NCBI GenBank assembly: GCA_963677655.1
Contig: OY782088.1
DNA from: Saccharicrinis sp963677655
GTDB taxonomy: Bacteria; Bacteroidota; Bacteroidia; Bacteroidales; Marinilabiliaceae
Direction: 5' to 3' (one strand)
Length of the DNA: 64,000 nt
Each line of letters opens with the position of its first letter. Position 1 is the stretch's first letter. The translations under genes and the position numbers were made by a program. Under the pieces are notes generated by a model. The model had not been told where the DNA came from and did not search any database. It was given only the letters and a program-made list of their open reading frames with translations. This document shows positions 44,735 to 53,519 of the stretch, in pieces.

Positions 44735-47107
44735 TTACTTTGGAAAGGCAATTTTTAAAACATCCTCAAAATAATCAACAAAATGCGCTGTGACGCCTTC
44801 TTTGATATAATCAGGGAGTGCATCAAAATCCTTTTTGTTTTCAGCAGGAAATATTAATTCATGTACTTTAACCCTTCTGGCTGCAATTGTTTTCTCTCTT
44901 ACTCCACCAATTGGCAGAACTTTACCTGTTAATGTTAACTCACCAGTCATGGCTAATCCTTTTTTTATAGCTTTACCTGTGATTAAGGAATATAAAGCCA
45001 ATGCCATTGTAATGCCAGCCGATGGGCCATCTTTAGGAGTTGCTCCGGCAGGTACATGTAAATGTATTAGTTGCTCATTAAAATAATCCTTATATTTTTT
45101 ATCCTTTGATAAAATTGAACGGACGTAAGAGTATGCTATTTCAGATGATTCCTGCATTACACTTCCCAATTGCCCTGTTTGCTTTAAACCTCCTGATCTG
45201 GATGCAAGAGCTGTGGCTTCAATGTATAAAGTTGCTCCACCCATTGCTGTCCATGCCAAACCTAAGGTAACACCAGGAATTGATTTTTTATACAGTTCCT
45301 CTGTTGTAAAGATAGGCTGGCCCAAATATTCTGTTAAGTTTTTAGGAGTAACACTCAACTTACCTTCTCCGTCTTCTGCTTGAAACAGAGTAGCTTTTCG
45401 CATAATTTTCTTGATGTGATTCTCCAATCCTCTAATGCCGGCTTCTCTTGCATACCCATCAATAATTTTCTTAAGAGCACTATCTGTAATGCTTATTTCG
45501 CTGGCTTTTAAACCATGTTCTTTTCTTTGTTTAGGTATTAAATAGCGTTTAGCAATCTCAACTTTTTCTTCCAGTATATATCCTGAAAGCTTAATAATTT
45601 CCATACGATCAAGCAAAGGTCGAGGAATGGTATCAAGTTGATTTGCAGTTGTAACAAAAAGTACATTGGATAGATCAAAACGTACATCCATATAATGATC
45701 CAGAAACTCCGAATTCTGCTCAGGGTCCAATACTTCAAGTAACGCAGCTGCAGGATCTCCCTGGTAACTAGCCCCAATCTTATCAATCTCATCAAGCATA
45801 ATTACCGGATTTGCTACAGCGGTTCTTTTTAAGCTTTGGATCAATTTGCCCGGCATGGCTCCAATATACGTTCTTCTATGACCCTTAATTTCTGCCTCAT
45901 CACGCATTCCTCCAACTGAAAAGCGATAAAACTCTCGTCCCATGGCATCGGCAATGGACTTACCGATGGATGTTTTTCCAACCCCGGGAGGTCCTACCAA
46001 ACAAATAATCGATCCTGAAACTTTTCCCCGCTTAACAATAGTACTGATAAATTCAAGAATTCGTTGTTTTACATCGTTAAGTCCATAATGTTGTTCATCC
46101 AATATTTTCCTGGCAGTTTTGATATCCATGTTATCATCTGAAAATATGCCCCATGGAAGATCTGTAAGCCAGTTTAAATATGTTCTGGTTACATTAAATT
46201 CAGCCGAACCTGTTTCAAGTGTTTTAAGCTTGTCAAGTTCTTCCTGAACAACTTTTGAAGCTTCAGGTGATAACTTTAAAGATTTTATTTTGTTTTCAAT
46301 GGCTTCAATTTCTGTTGTTTTATCGTCTTTCTCTAAGCCCAGTTCTTTTTTAATAACCTTAAGCTGTTCCTTTAAAAAGAATTCGCGTTGATTTAGCGAT
46401 ATTTTATCTTCAATTTGCTTCTGTATATCCTGCTGAAGTTTGCTCAATTCTAACTCTTCTTTTAAAAGAAGTAGTAATTTTTCACTTCGGTCAAACAAAT
46501 CTACAGCTTCAAGTATTTCTTGGAGTTTTTTACCATCTGACGATAAAAATGAAGCTACCATATCCATTAATAATCCTGGTTTTTCAAGACCAACTTGGTT
46601 TAATGCCAAACGCATCTGTTCCTGAAACATCGGATTTATTTTTATTAATTCTTTAACCGAATTAATAATAGCCATGGTAAAAGCTTTAAGTTCGTCAGTA
46701 ACCTCTTGCTTTTCTTCGTATTCATATTTTACCTGCCAGTGTTTTATCTCTGCCTTTGAAACCTCTTTTATATAATGAAAACGTGTTACAGCCTGAGCAA
46801 AAACATTTATTGTATCATCAGAGCTATTGATTACTTTCAATATTTTTAAAAGAGTTCCTGTTTTGCAAAGTTCAGAATCCAGAAAGGTTTCTTCATCAGG
46901 TTCTTTAATATAGGAAACACCTATGAAACCATTTTCTTTTTCAATGGCGTGGTTTATTCTTTTAACCAGTTCTTTTGAACTGAAGCTAAAAGGCAAAGCT
47001 AACCCGGGAAAAACCGGGCGGTTATCAAGTGGTAAAACTATTAAATTATCAGGGTATATCTCACTAACCAGAACAAGCCCTGAATTTTGGATCCTATTGT
47101 CAGTCAT
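44735..47107 (-). CDS. lon: ATP-dependent protease Lon (second copy)
   Basis: A 790-residue AAA+ protease with the same domain order as the first Lon. LonN (about 20-220, PLDNRPVFPGLALPF), coiled coil, Walker A GPPGVGKTSIGKS, Walker B VIMLDEIDKIG, and a protease domain with Ser696 (PKDGPSAGITMA) and Lys739 (GGVREK). The catalytic Lys is kept although the preceding Lys of the usual GGxKEK is Arg. The N-terminal domain is clearly divergent from the first copy, so the substrate range probably differs. It lies upstream of no obvious partner; thioredoxin is 142 bp away on the same strand. Confidence 0.95.
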   Translation of the reverse strand: MTDNRIQNSGLVLVSEIYPDNLIVLPLDNRPVFPGLALPFSFSSKELVKRINHAIEKENGFIGVSYIKEPDEETFLDSELCKTGTLLKILKVINSSDDTINVFAQAVTRFHYIKEVSKAEIKHWQVKYEYEEKQEVTDELKAFTMAIINSVKELIKINPMFQEQMRLALNQVGLEKPGLLMDMVASFLSSDGKKLQEILEAVDLFDRSEKLLLLLKEELELSKLQQDIQKQIEDKISLNQREFFLKEQLKVIKKELGLEKDDKTTEIEAIENKIKSLKLSPEASKVVQEELDKLKTLETGSAEFNVTRTYLNWLTDLPWGIFSDDNMDIKTARKILDEQHYGLNDVKQRILEFISTIVKRGKVSGSIICLVGPPGVGKTSIGKSIADAMGREFYRFSVGGMRDEAEIKGHRRTYIGAMPGKLIQSLKRTAVANPVIMLDEIDKIGASYQGDPAAALLEVLDPEQNSEFLDHYMDVRFDLSNVLFVTTANQLDTIPRPLLDRMEIIKLSGYILEEKVEIAKRYLIPKQRKEHGLKASEISITDSALKKIIDGYAREAGIRGLENHIKKIMRKATLFQAEDGEGKLSVTPKNLTEYLGQPIFTTEELYKKSIPGVTLGLAWTAMGGATLYIEATALASRSGGLKQTGQLGSVMQESSEIAYSYVRSILSKDKKYKDYFNEQLIHLHVPAGATPKDGPSAGITMALALYSLITGKAIKKGLAMTGELTLTGKVLPIGGVREKTIAARRVKVHELIFPAENKKDFDALPDYIKEGVTAHFVDYFEDVLKIAFPK

Positions 47108-47249
47108 GATAATATTCTTTTGAAGAGTTTCTAAATCTATTTCTATTTAATAGTTTGTCATTTTTTTTCTGGGTAAAAATGAATTGTTAAATGTCTTTTG
47201 AAAGAGTTATTAAATAAGTATTATGTCTAAAATCTTAACATCTATTATT

Positions 47250-47549
47250 TTATATATGCTGATTGAGTATTTGGGTTAAATTCAATTTATCCATAACTCC
47301 TGATTGTTTCCAAACAGTCTGTCCGTTTTTAAATATGGCTAATGTAGGCACACCACGAATTTGGAAACGACCCGCAATTTCAGGATTTTTATCTACATCG
47401 ACTTTAATAACCTTTGCTTTCCCGTTAAATTCCTGAGCTACCTCTTTTAGAATTGGAGCCTGTACTTTACATGGTCCACACCATTCTGCGAAGAAATCAA
47501 CCAATACGGGTTGATTCGAATTTATTATGTTGTTGAAATTTCCTAACAT
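47250..47549 (-). CDS. trxA: Thioredoxin
   Basis: A 99-residue cytosolic thioredoxin without a signal peptide. The active site is WCGPCK (Cys24, Cys27), with the buried Asp in VDFFAEWC and the cis-proline in RGVPTLAIFKNG. It reduces protein disulfides with thioredoxin reductase, which is not in the window. Located upstream of the second lon on the same strand. Confidence 0.96.
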   Translation of the reverse strand: MLGNFNNIINSNQPVLVDFFAEWCGPCKVQAPILKEVAQEFNGKAKVIKVDVDKNPEIAGRFQIRGVPTLAIFKNGQTVWKQSGVMDKLNLTQILNQHI

Positions 47550-48288
47550 GATTATGATTTTTTGATGGTTTAAAATCCGTTTGTAAATAAAATTTCTTAC
47601 TTAACCATGATAAATCCAAATCATATACCAATTTTTTGCTGACAAAAGAGATGTTTTTATAAGTCTCAGACTGGTTGGTTTTTATGACTTATAAGCTAAG
47701 GTGTGGTTGTTTAGTGCTTATCTCTTTATATAGATGTATAAATGTCATTATGGCATTTGTAATAGAAATTTTATGCTATTTTGACGTTTGAAGCTCAGTT
47801 TGTTGAGGTTGTTTGTATATACATTCTTCGTATTTGATTCGTAACAGAATCGGGACTGGTTTTACTTTCCTTAATATTTTCTTTTAAAGTAGTTCAGATA
47901 TTGTCCATTTTAAATACACTAAACAGTGAGGCAGTAGTGAAGGAATAGTGTAGTAATAGTGAAGAATAAGTGATTAAATTGCGGATTTGTTACGTACAAG
48001 GTGCGAAGAAGGTGCGTAACAGGTAGCTTTTATATAGATATTTTACTCTCGTTGGTGCCTTGAAATGAAAAAAATTCTATAAAGCTTTTATTGGGTTGAC
48101 AATAAATCTTGATTGGTGATATGTAAATTCCTTACTTTAGATAAATGGTGGAATAAATGGGGCTTATATCTGATTTGTTGCTGTGAACTAAACACTTAAT
48201 AAATGTCGAACTCAAGTTATTATATAAAACAGACCAGCTATAAGATTACATCAAATTATATACTGATCTGTTTTGTTATTAACAAATA
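47550..48288. other. Gene-free stretch with a small cluster of direct and inverted repeats
   Basis: 739 bp without a supported gene. At 47923-47973 a run of AGTG-centred repeats appears (AGTGAGGC, AGTAGTGAAGG, ATAGTGTAGT, ATAGTGAAG, ATAAGTG). At 47989-48020, GTTACG and CGTAAC flank two copies of AAGGTGCG. The terminator of the FAD oxidase gene closes the region. Confidence 0.6.
48226..48274 (-). terminator. Terminator of the FAD oxidoreductase gene
   Basis: A stem of about 15 bp (AAAACAGACCAGCTATA / TATACTGATCTGTTTT, one mismatch and one bulge) with a loop of 14-16 bases, downstream of the minus-strand stop. The minus-strand run TTTT follows. Confidence 0.7.
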
Positions 48289-49710
48289 TTATTTTGCTCT
48301 GATGTTTTGATTAACTCTGAAAAGGTTATCCGGATCATATTTTTTCTTAATGTCAACCAATCTGGCATAATTATGTTGGTAACAAGCTTGAACTCTTTCT
48401 TGACCTTCTTCCATCATAAAATTAGAATATGAACCTCCTGCTGAATATGGGTGTAACGCGTCATAATAAGATTTACACCATTCTGTAATAATTTCAGCAT
48501 TTTGAGGATCAGGATCAATTCCAACGATTACTCCTGCGTATTTAGATCCTCTGTAAGCCCATGGTGTATCTGTATTGCCAGGTTTGCTTGCAGCACCACT
48601 AAGAGGATACATGTGCATTTGCGATAATGGAGTTGGTATTTGTGAGCCAAATTTTTTATGAGCAGCTCTAATTTCCGGAACTAAATCGTTAAAATAATCT
48701 CCTCTCCAATAAAATTGTAATCCAGGAGGTAAAAGCCCGTCAAATTGTGTTTGAATAGATGGATAAGGCATTTCTCCTACAAATTCAAATACTGGCTTTT
48801 TGTCTCTGACCTCTTGAAACAGATTGTCAAACTCATCTTTGTTTCCTGTATAGCACCAAATAATTCCACAGAATTGTTTACCGTGTAAAGCTGGAGGGAA
48901 TGGATCACCAGGAATGATTAAGGTAGCAATAAACCCATTCAAGTCTTCAGGAACATTATGGATAAAGTTATCATACCACTCCATAATTTCTTCTGTTTGC
49001 TCTATAGGCCAAAGAGTAGGTCCTCCGATTACATTTTTTAAAGGATGTGCTTGAAATTTAAAAGATGTTACCACACCAAAATTTCCTCCACCACCTCTAA
49101 TTGCCCAAAATAGATCTTGATGCTGATCCTTATTAACTGTAACTAAAGAGCCGTCAGCCAATACCATATCGGCTTCTAACAGGTTGTCTATGGTTAATCC
49201 AAACTTTCTGCTTAAATAGCCTACGCCACCACCTAGTGTTAAACCTCCAACTCCGGTAGTAGAAATTATACCTGCAGGAACAGCTAGCCCATAAGAATGT
49301 GTTACGTGGTCCACTTCGCCCCATAAATTACCACCTCCTACACGAACGGTATTATCATTAGAATCTACCCTTACATTTTTAATTCCGGATAAATCTATAA
49401 CCAATCCATCATCACAAATTCCTAAACCACCTCCGTTATGGCCTCCACCTCTGATTGCAAGTAATAAATTATTTTCTCTTGCAAAATTTACAGAGGTTTG
49501 TACATCTGTTACATCAACGCAATAAGCAATCATTTGCGGATGTTTATCGATCATTGCATTGTAAACTTGTCGAGATTTTTCATATTGGTTATCATCCCTT
49601 ACGACAAGATTACCTCTTAGCAGAGTTTTAAATTCTTCAATTTTCGAAGATTCTATGTTTAAATGAGAATTACGCATGTCAAAGTCTTTTAATGTGTAAT
49701 TTACATCCAA
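48289..49710 (-). CDS. Berberine-bridge-type FAD-binding oxidoreductase
   Basis: A 473-residue flavoprotein of the PCMH/BBE family. The FAD-binding loop RGGGHNGGG carries the histidine that forms the 8-alpha-histidyl bond. The second covalent bond, a cysteine in a C-P-T-V-G motif of many family members, is missing: the segment reads STTGVGGLTLGGGVGYLSR. So FAD is probably linked through His only. The C-terminal BBE motif includes RLVDIKKKYDPDNLFRVNQNI. There is no signal peptide. Sugar or aromatic oxidation is possible; no partner gene is near. Confidence 0.88.
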   Translation of the reverse strand: MDVNYTLKDFDMRNSHLNIESSKIEEFKTLLRGNLVVRDDNQYEKSRQVYNAMIDKHPQMIAYCVDVTDVQTSVNFARENNLLLAIRGGGHNGGGLGICDDGLVIDLSGIKNVRVDSNDNTVRVGGGNLWGEVDHVTHSYGLAVPAGIISTTGVGGLTLGGGVGYLSRKFGLTIDNLLEADMVLADGSLVTVNKDQHQDLFWAIRGGGGNFGVVTSFKFQAHPLKNVIGGPTLWPIEQTEEIMEWYDNFIHNVPEDLNGFIATLIIPGDPFPPALHGKQFCGIIWCYTGNKDEFDNLFQEVRDKKPVFEFVGEMPYPSIQTQFDGLLPPGLQFYWRGDYFNDLVPEIRAAHKKFGSQIPTPLSQMHMYPLSGAASKPGNTDTPWAYRGSKYAGVIVGIDPDPQNAEIITEWCKSYYDALHPYSAGGSYSNFMMEEGQERVQACYQHNYARLVDIKKKYDPDNLFRVNQNIRAK

Positions 49711-49877
49711 ATTGATTTTAATAACTATTAATTTTAGTTCAAAGAGTAGTAATTGTAGATCACAGAAAATTCAGTCTTTTCTAGTATAAGTATAATTGTT
49801 GATCCAAAGATCTTGGAATTTAGATCATCTTTTTTAATTCTAATGTATAGAAATACAGGTATTGCAAAAGTATAAGA

Positions 49878-49916
49878 AAGAAAAAAGCCACTAACAGCTT
49901 GACTGAAAGTGGCTTT
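49878..49916 (-). terminator. Terminator of the CAT-anticodon tRNA
   Basis: Stem AAAGCCACT (49884-49892) with AGTGGCTTT (49908-49916), followed on the minus strand by TTTTTTCTTTC. Confidence 0.85.
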
Positions 49917-49922
49917 GTGTAG

Positions 49923-49996
49923 TGGGCCCACCTGGGCTCGAACCAGGGACCACCTGATTATGAGTCAGGTGCTCTAACCAACTGAGCTATAGGCCC
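49923..49996 (-). tRNA. tRNA with CAT anticodon (elongator Met or lysidine-modified Ile2)
   Basis: On the minus strand: acceptor GGGCCTA / TGGGCCC, D stem GCTC/GAGC, anticodon loop CTCATAA (CAT), T stem CCTGG/CCAGG with loop TTCGAGC. The G1-C72 pair and lack of the C1-A72 mismatch exclude the initiator. Sequence alone does not separate Met from Ile2. CCA is not encoded. A TATTTTTG promoter element lies at 50036-50043. Confidence 0.93.
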
Positions 49997-50035
49997 TGCA
50001 TTGGAATACAAAAATCGTTTTGTATATTGCGGATG

Positions 50036-50043
50036 CAAAAATA
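50036..50043 (-). promoter_or_regulatory. Candidate -7 element of the tRNA gene
   Basis: Minus-strand TATTTTTG fits TAnnTTTG and is 40 bp before the mature 5' end. The -33 part is not clear. Confidence 0.5.
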
Positions 50044-50084
50044 ATAAGTTATCTGATATTATCAAACAACAAATTAAAAAAAAT

Positions 50085-50714
50085 ATGACGAACTTGAAAA
50101 AAAAGAAGAGTGTGATCTTTGATTTGGGTAATGTTGTTGTCGATATTGATTTGAAAATCACCTTTCAACGATTTAAAGAACTGGGTTTTTATATAGACGA
50201 AAATTTTTTAAAAAAATATCATCAAACACCAATTTTTAAAGATTTTGAAGAAGGAAGAATTACTTCAAATGAATTTACTTCTGAATTATTACAGAAAATG
50301 AAACAAGGAGTAACTAAAAAGGAAGTAATTGATGCCTGGAATTCTTTACTTGGCGATTATAAAGATGAACGTATATCAACAATTATTAAACTACGAAAAA
50401 CTCATCAGGTTTATTTATTAAGTAATACGAATAGTTTACATATTGAATCATGTTCCAAAAGAGTTCCTATTGTTGGATCATTAGATAAACTGTTTGATAA
50501 AATCTATTACAGTCATGAAATGGGTATGAGTAAGCCTAATGATATTATTTTTAAGGCTGTTTTAGAGGATGCAAAACTAAAGGCTGAGGAAACGTTATTT
50601 TTAGATGATTCTTTGGCTAATGTTGAGGCTGCCAGAAAAGTAGGAATAGAGTCATGGTTGGTACAATACCCGGATCAGTGGGTTTCAAAGATGAATCAAT
50701 TATTGGATAAATAA
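50085..50714 (+). CDS. HAD-IA phosphatase (YihX-like)
   Basis: A 209-residue HAD hydrolase. Motif I is VIFDLGNVVVDID with the nucleophile Asp; DLGNVVVDID is the form seen in E. coli YihX (alpha-glucose-1-phosphatase). Motif II is LLSNTNSLH, motif III the Lys of HEMGMSKPND, and motif IV LFLDDSLANVEAA. Cytosolic. The ATG at 50085 (MTNLKKKK) is the likely start; the frame extends upstream through a TTG at 50001 that would overlap the tRNA promoter region. It ends in a bidirectional terminator. Confidence 0.9.
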   Translation: MTNLKKKKSVIFDLGNVVVDIDLKITFQRFKELGFYIDENFLKKYHQTPIFKDFEEGRITSNEFTSELLQKMKQGVTKKEVIDAWNSLLGDYKDERISTIIKLRKTHQVYLLSNTNSLHIESCSKRVPIVGSLDKLFDKIYYSHEMGMSKPNDIIFKAVLEDAKLKAEETLFLDDSLANVEAARKVGIESWLVQYPDQWVSKMNQLLDK

Positions 50715-50765
50715 AAAATCCAATAGTTATACTGTTTCGTAGTGTAACTATTGGATTCTGTTTTC
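50713..50765. terminator. Bidirectional terminator between HAD and SPOR genes
   Basis: A 15-bp stem (AATCCAATAGTTATAC against GTGTAACTATTGGATT, one wobble) with A-run and T-run flanks, between two convergent genes. Confidence 0.88.
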
Positions 50766-51182
50766 TTATTTAATCAATAACCAAACATCTTGATTATTGG
50801 GTTGTTTTCGTTCCAATGCTAAAGCGTTAAAGGCTTCATCTTTATCTGAGAATCCCTTATATGATACTTTGTAAAAATCCTGATTTATTCCTCTTTTACG
50901 AATGATCACCTCTGAATCATAACCTTGTTGAATCAATTCATTTTTAAAAGTTTCAGCATTTTCTAAACTCGAAAAACTTCCAGCAATTAAAAAGTATTTA
51001 TTTTCTGGTAGAGGAACGATCTCCGGTTCTGGTTCAGGTGGAGGTGGTGCAATAGTATCCTTTTTTTCAACTGGAGGTTTTACAACTTCTCGTTTAACTT
51101 GTTTTACTTCTGTTGCTTTTTTCTTTCCACATGAAAATGCAACAAAAGCAATAAGTAGTATGGGTATAATTCTCTTTATCAT
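50766..51182 (-). CDS. SPOR-domain lipoprotein
   Basis: A 138-residue lipoprotein. Lipobox AFSC (Cys18), then a lysine-rich stretch, a proline/acidic linker (PPPPEPEPEIVPLPE) and a C-terminal SPOR domain (about 62-138, YFLIAGSFSSLENAETF and YKVSYKGFSDKDEA). It likely binds septal peptidoglycan from the outer membrane side. Compared with the left-edge SPOR protein, this one is lipid-anchored rather than membrane-spanning. Confidence 0.9.
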   Translation of the reverse strand: MIKRIIPILLIAFVAFSCGKKKATEVKQVKREVVKPPVEKKDTIAPPPPEPEPEIVPLPENKYFLIAGSFSSLENAETFKNELIQQGYDSEVIIRKRGINQDFYKVSYKGFSDKDEAFNALALERKQPNNQDVWLLIK

Positions 51183-51269
51183 GATTTTTCGAAATTATAA
51201 GATCAAAAATAAAAATAATAATTTAATATAAGAGTATTTATTGACTAATGAAATAATATTTATTAAATG

Positions 51270-51308
51270 AAAAAAGCTACCTAATACATTAATTGTAAGG
51301 CAGCTTTT
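51270..51308 (-). terminator. Terminator of the PhoB-like regulator gene
   Basis: Stem AAAAGCTACCT (51272-51282) with AGGCAGCTTTT (51298-51308), one mismatch, then a minus-strand T-run. Confidence 0.8.
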
Positions 51309-51331
51309 AAAATATTCTTATATTGTTATAT

Positions 51332-52033
51332 CTATTCAACGAACTTATAACCTACTCCTTTTATCGTTTTTATATGATTTGAACCTATTTTTTCGCGTAC
51401 TTTTCTTATATGTACATCAATTGTTCTATCACCTACTATAATGCTATCGCCCCATACTGCGTTATATATTTCATCTCTTGTAAAAACTTTATCCGGTTTT
51501 GAAGCTAAGAGCATTAATAGTTCAAATTCTTTTTTAGGAAGAACGAGTTCAGAACCTTTAACTATAATGATATATCTCTCCCTGTCAATAGTTAAATCAC
51601 CAATATTAAGTATGCTGGATTTTTTTTCAGAGGAAGAGCCATTATCCGATTTGTATCTTTTTAGTAAAGCTTTTACTCTTGAAATTAAAACTTTAGGCTT
51701 GATAGGTTTTGATATATAATCATCTGCACCAGCATCAAAACCTGCAATTTGAGAATAGTCTTCACCTCTGGCTGTTAAAAAAGCAATGATTGTGTTTTTT
51801 AACTCAGGTATTCTTTTAATTTCCTCACATGTTTCAATACCGTCCATTTCTGGCATCATTACATCTAATACAATTAGGTGAGGCAGTTCTTTCTTTGCAA
51901 TAGCGATTGCTTCAATTCCATTGCTTGATGTTAAAACCTGAAATCCTTCCTTTTTCAGGTTGTACCCAACAAACTCAATAATGTCAGGCTCGTCATCAAC
52001 TAATAAAATTTTAAAATTGTTTGCTTCTATCAT
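51332..52033 (-). CDS. OmpR/PhoB-family response regulator
   Basis: A 233-residue regulator: receiver with Asp57 (LIVLDVMMPEMDG), acidic pocket LVDDEPD and conserved Lys (YISKPIKP), then a winged-helix trans_reg_C domain (about 130-233) with RDEIYNAVWGDSIIVGDRTIDVHIRKVR (in part). The wing helix ends with TIKGVGYKFVE. It is 160 bp after the kinase gene on the same strand. The position next to a phosphate permease makes PhoB likely, but sequence alone does not prove it. Confidence 0.92.
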   Translation of the reverse strand: MIEANNFKILLVDDEPDIIEFVGYNLKKEGFQVLTSSNGIEAIAIAKKELPHLIVLDVMMPEMDGIETCEEIKRIPELKNTIIAFLTARGEDYSQIAGFDAGADDYISKPIKPKVLISRVKALLKRYKSDNGSSSEKKSSILNIGDLTIDRERYIIIVKGSELVLPKKEFELLMLLASKPDKVFTRDEIYNAVWGDSIIVGDRTIDVHIRKVREKIGSNHIKTIKGVGYKFVE

Positions 52034-52193
52034 TTTTTAAAGCGTTTGAATTGTTTGCTTCACAACTCAGTTTATCCTGTGTGTTAAAGAATTATGAATT
52101 AAAATTTCTGGTGTGAAGGTACATAAATGATTATTTTATATGTATATATACTATTAATATTATGTAAAACTTTTGTTAATACAAAATACTGGC

Positions 52194-53231
52194 TTAATTT
52201 CCTGTTTTATCAAGTGTTACTGTAAAACTAGTACCTTTACCATAAGTACTTGTAACGTTAATAGTTTGGTTATGAGCTTCTATGATGTGTTTTACAATTG
52301 CCAATCCAAGGCCTGTACCTCCTTGCTCACGAGAACGACTTTTATCTGCACGGTAAAATCTTTCAAAAATTCTAGGTAGATCATCTCCTTTAATCCCTAA
52401 TCCATTATCCTTAACTTCAATTAAATATCGATTATCCATATCATAGGTGCTGATTATTGTTTTTCCACCTTTTTTACCATAGTTAATTGAGTTTACTACT
52501 AAGTTACTGAAAACCTGGAAAAGTTTCTGCTTATCACCTTTAACCATTAGGTTTTTGTTGCCTTCCTTAATGAGTTTTAATTCAATGTTTTTTTCCTGAG
52601 CTCTGATATCTTGCAAGTCAAAAATATCATCAATTAATTGATAAAGGTTAAATTCTTCAATGTTAATTTCAAGTTCTCCGGATTCAAGTTTAGATATAGC
52701 TTCCAAGTCTTCAATAATCGAAATCATTCTATCTATACTCTTCTCTGTCCTGTTTAGGTATAACATATTAATATCCGGGTCATCAATTCCCCCATCCAAT
52801 AGTGTTAATATGTATCCTTGTATGTTAAATACAGGGGTTTTAAGTTCATGTGAAACATTACCAAGAAATTCTTTCCGGTATTTTTCCATTTGTTTAAGCT
52901 GCTGTATTTCTTTTGTTTTCCCTTTCATCCAATCAGCAACCTCTTTGTTGACTTCAGTAAATGGATCTTTTTCTTTTGAAGAAGTCACTTCTTCTGTTGA
53001 AGGTTTAAAATGGTGAATGGTTTTATAAATAGGCTTTACTTTGGATTTGATAAAACTGTTGATGAAAATACCGGAATAAATACCATAAATCGTTATTGTA
53101 ATTGGAATACTGATAAGGAGTGAGGTAATTATATCTGGTGCAAAATAATTTATCAGGAAGAATGAAATAGTTAAAAAGAAATATATGCCTGTAGATATGA
53201 GAATTATCTTTTTAGAAGTAATGTTCTTCAT
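52194..53231 (-). CDS. PhoR-like sensor histidine kinase
   Basis: A 345-residue kinase with two membrane helices at about 12-33 and 35-55 and almost no periplasmic loop between them. The HAMP is short or absent. HisKA: FLGNVSHELKTPVFNIQGYI. HATPase: N-box FSNLVVNSINYG, G1 VKDNGLGIKG, F RIFERFYRADKS, G2 GGTGLGLAIVKHII. The minimal loop fits PhoR, which senses phosphate through partners, not directly. It precedes the PhoB-like regulator and diverges from the PiT permease gene by 288 bp. Confidence 0.92.
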   Translation of the reverse strand: MKNITSKKIILISTGIYFFLTISFFLINYFAPDIITSLLISIPITITIYGIYSGIFINSFIKSKVKPIYKTIHHFKPSTEEVTSSKEKDPFTEVNKEVADWMKGKTKEIQQLKQMEKYRKEFLGNVSHELKTPVFNIQGYILTLLDGGIDDPDINMLYLNRTEKSIDRMISIIEDLEAISKLESGELEINIEEFNLYQLIDDIFDLQDIRAQEKNIELKLIKEGNKNLMVKGDKQKLFQVFSNLVVNSINYGKKGGKTIISTYDMDNRYLIEVKDNGLGIKGDDLPRIFERFYRADKSRSREQGGTGLGLAIVKHIIEAHNQTINVTSTYGKGTSFTVTLDKTGN

Positions 53232-53519
53232 AAAATATTGAATGTTAACTTATTAAATATGATGATGATAATTTAATATTATAATAGCATTAAACATTTG
53301 CACCCGGTAGAGCAATATACTATATTTCGGCCATTATTTATTCAAGGTACACACTGGATAATCTTTTTTATGAATAATGACGGCCTCAAATGTATAGTAT
53401 TTGAACGGTAGTTTGTATGTAAGATTCTGATAATAGTGAAAACTTTACAATAATATAATGTAGACATACTTCATTTTAGTGTGAAATATGTAAACTTTAT
53501 TTATTAAATTAATTTGTGA

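Noticed and set aside
49958..50161. Minus-strand frame over the CAT tRNA
   Set aside because: It crosses the tRNA and the start of the HAD gene and has no support.
53232..53519. Pho box between PhoR-like and PiT genes
   Set aside because: GTGAAA and CTTTACA sequences recur, but they do not form a spaced direct repeat I can align to known Pho boxes, and no Bacteroidota consensus is certain.
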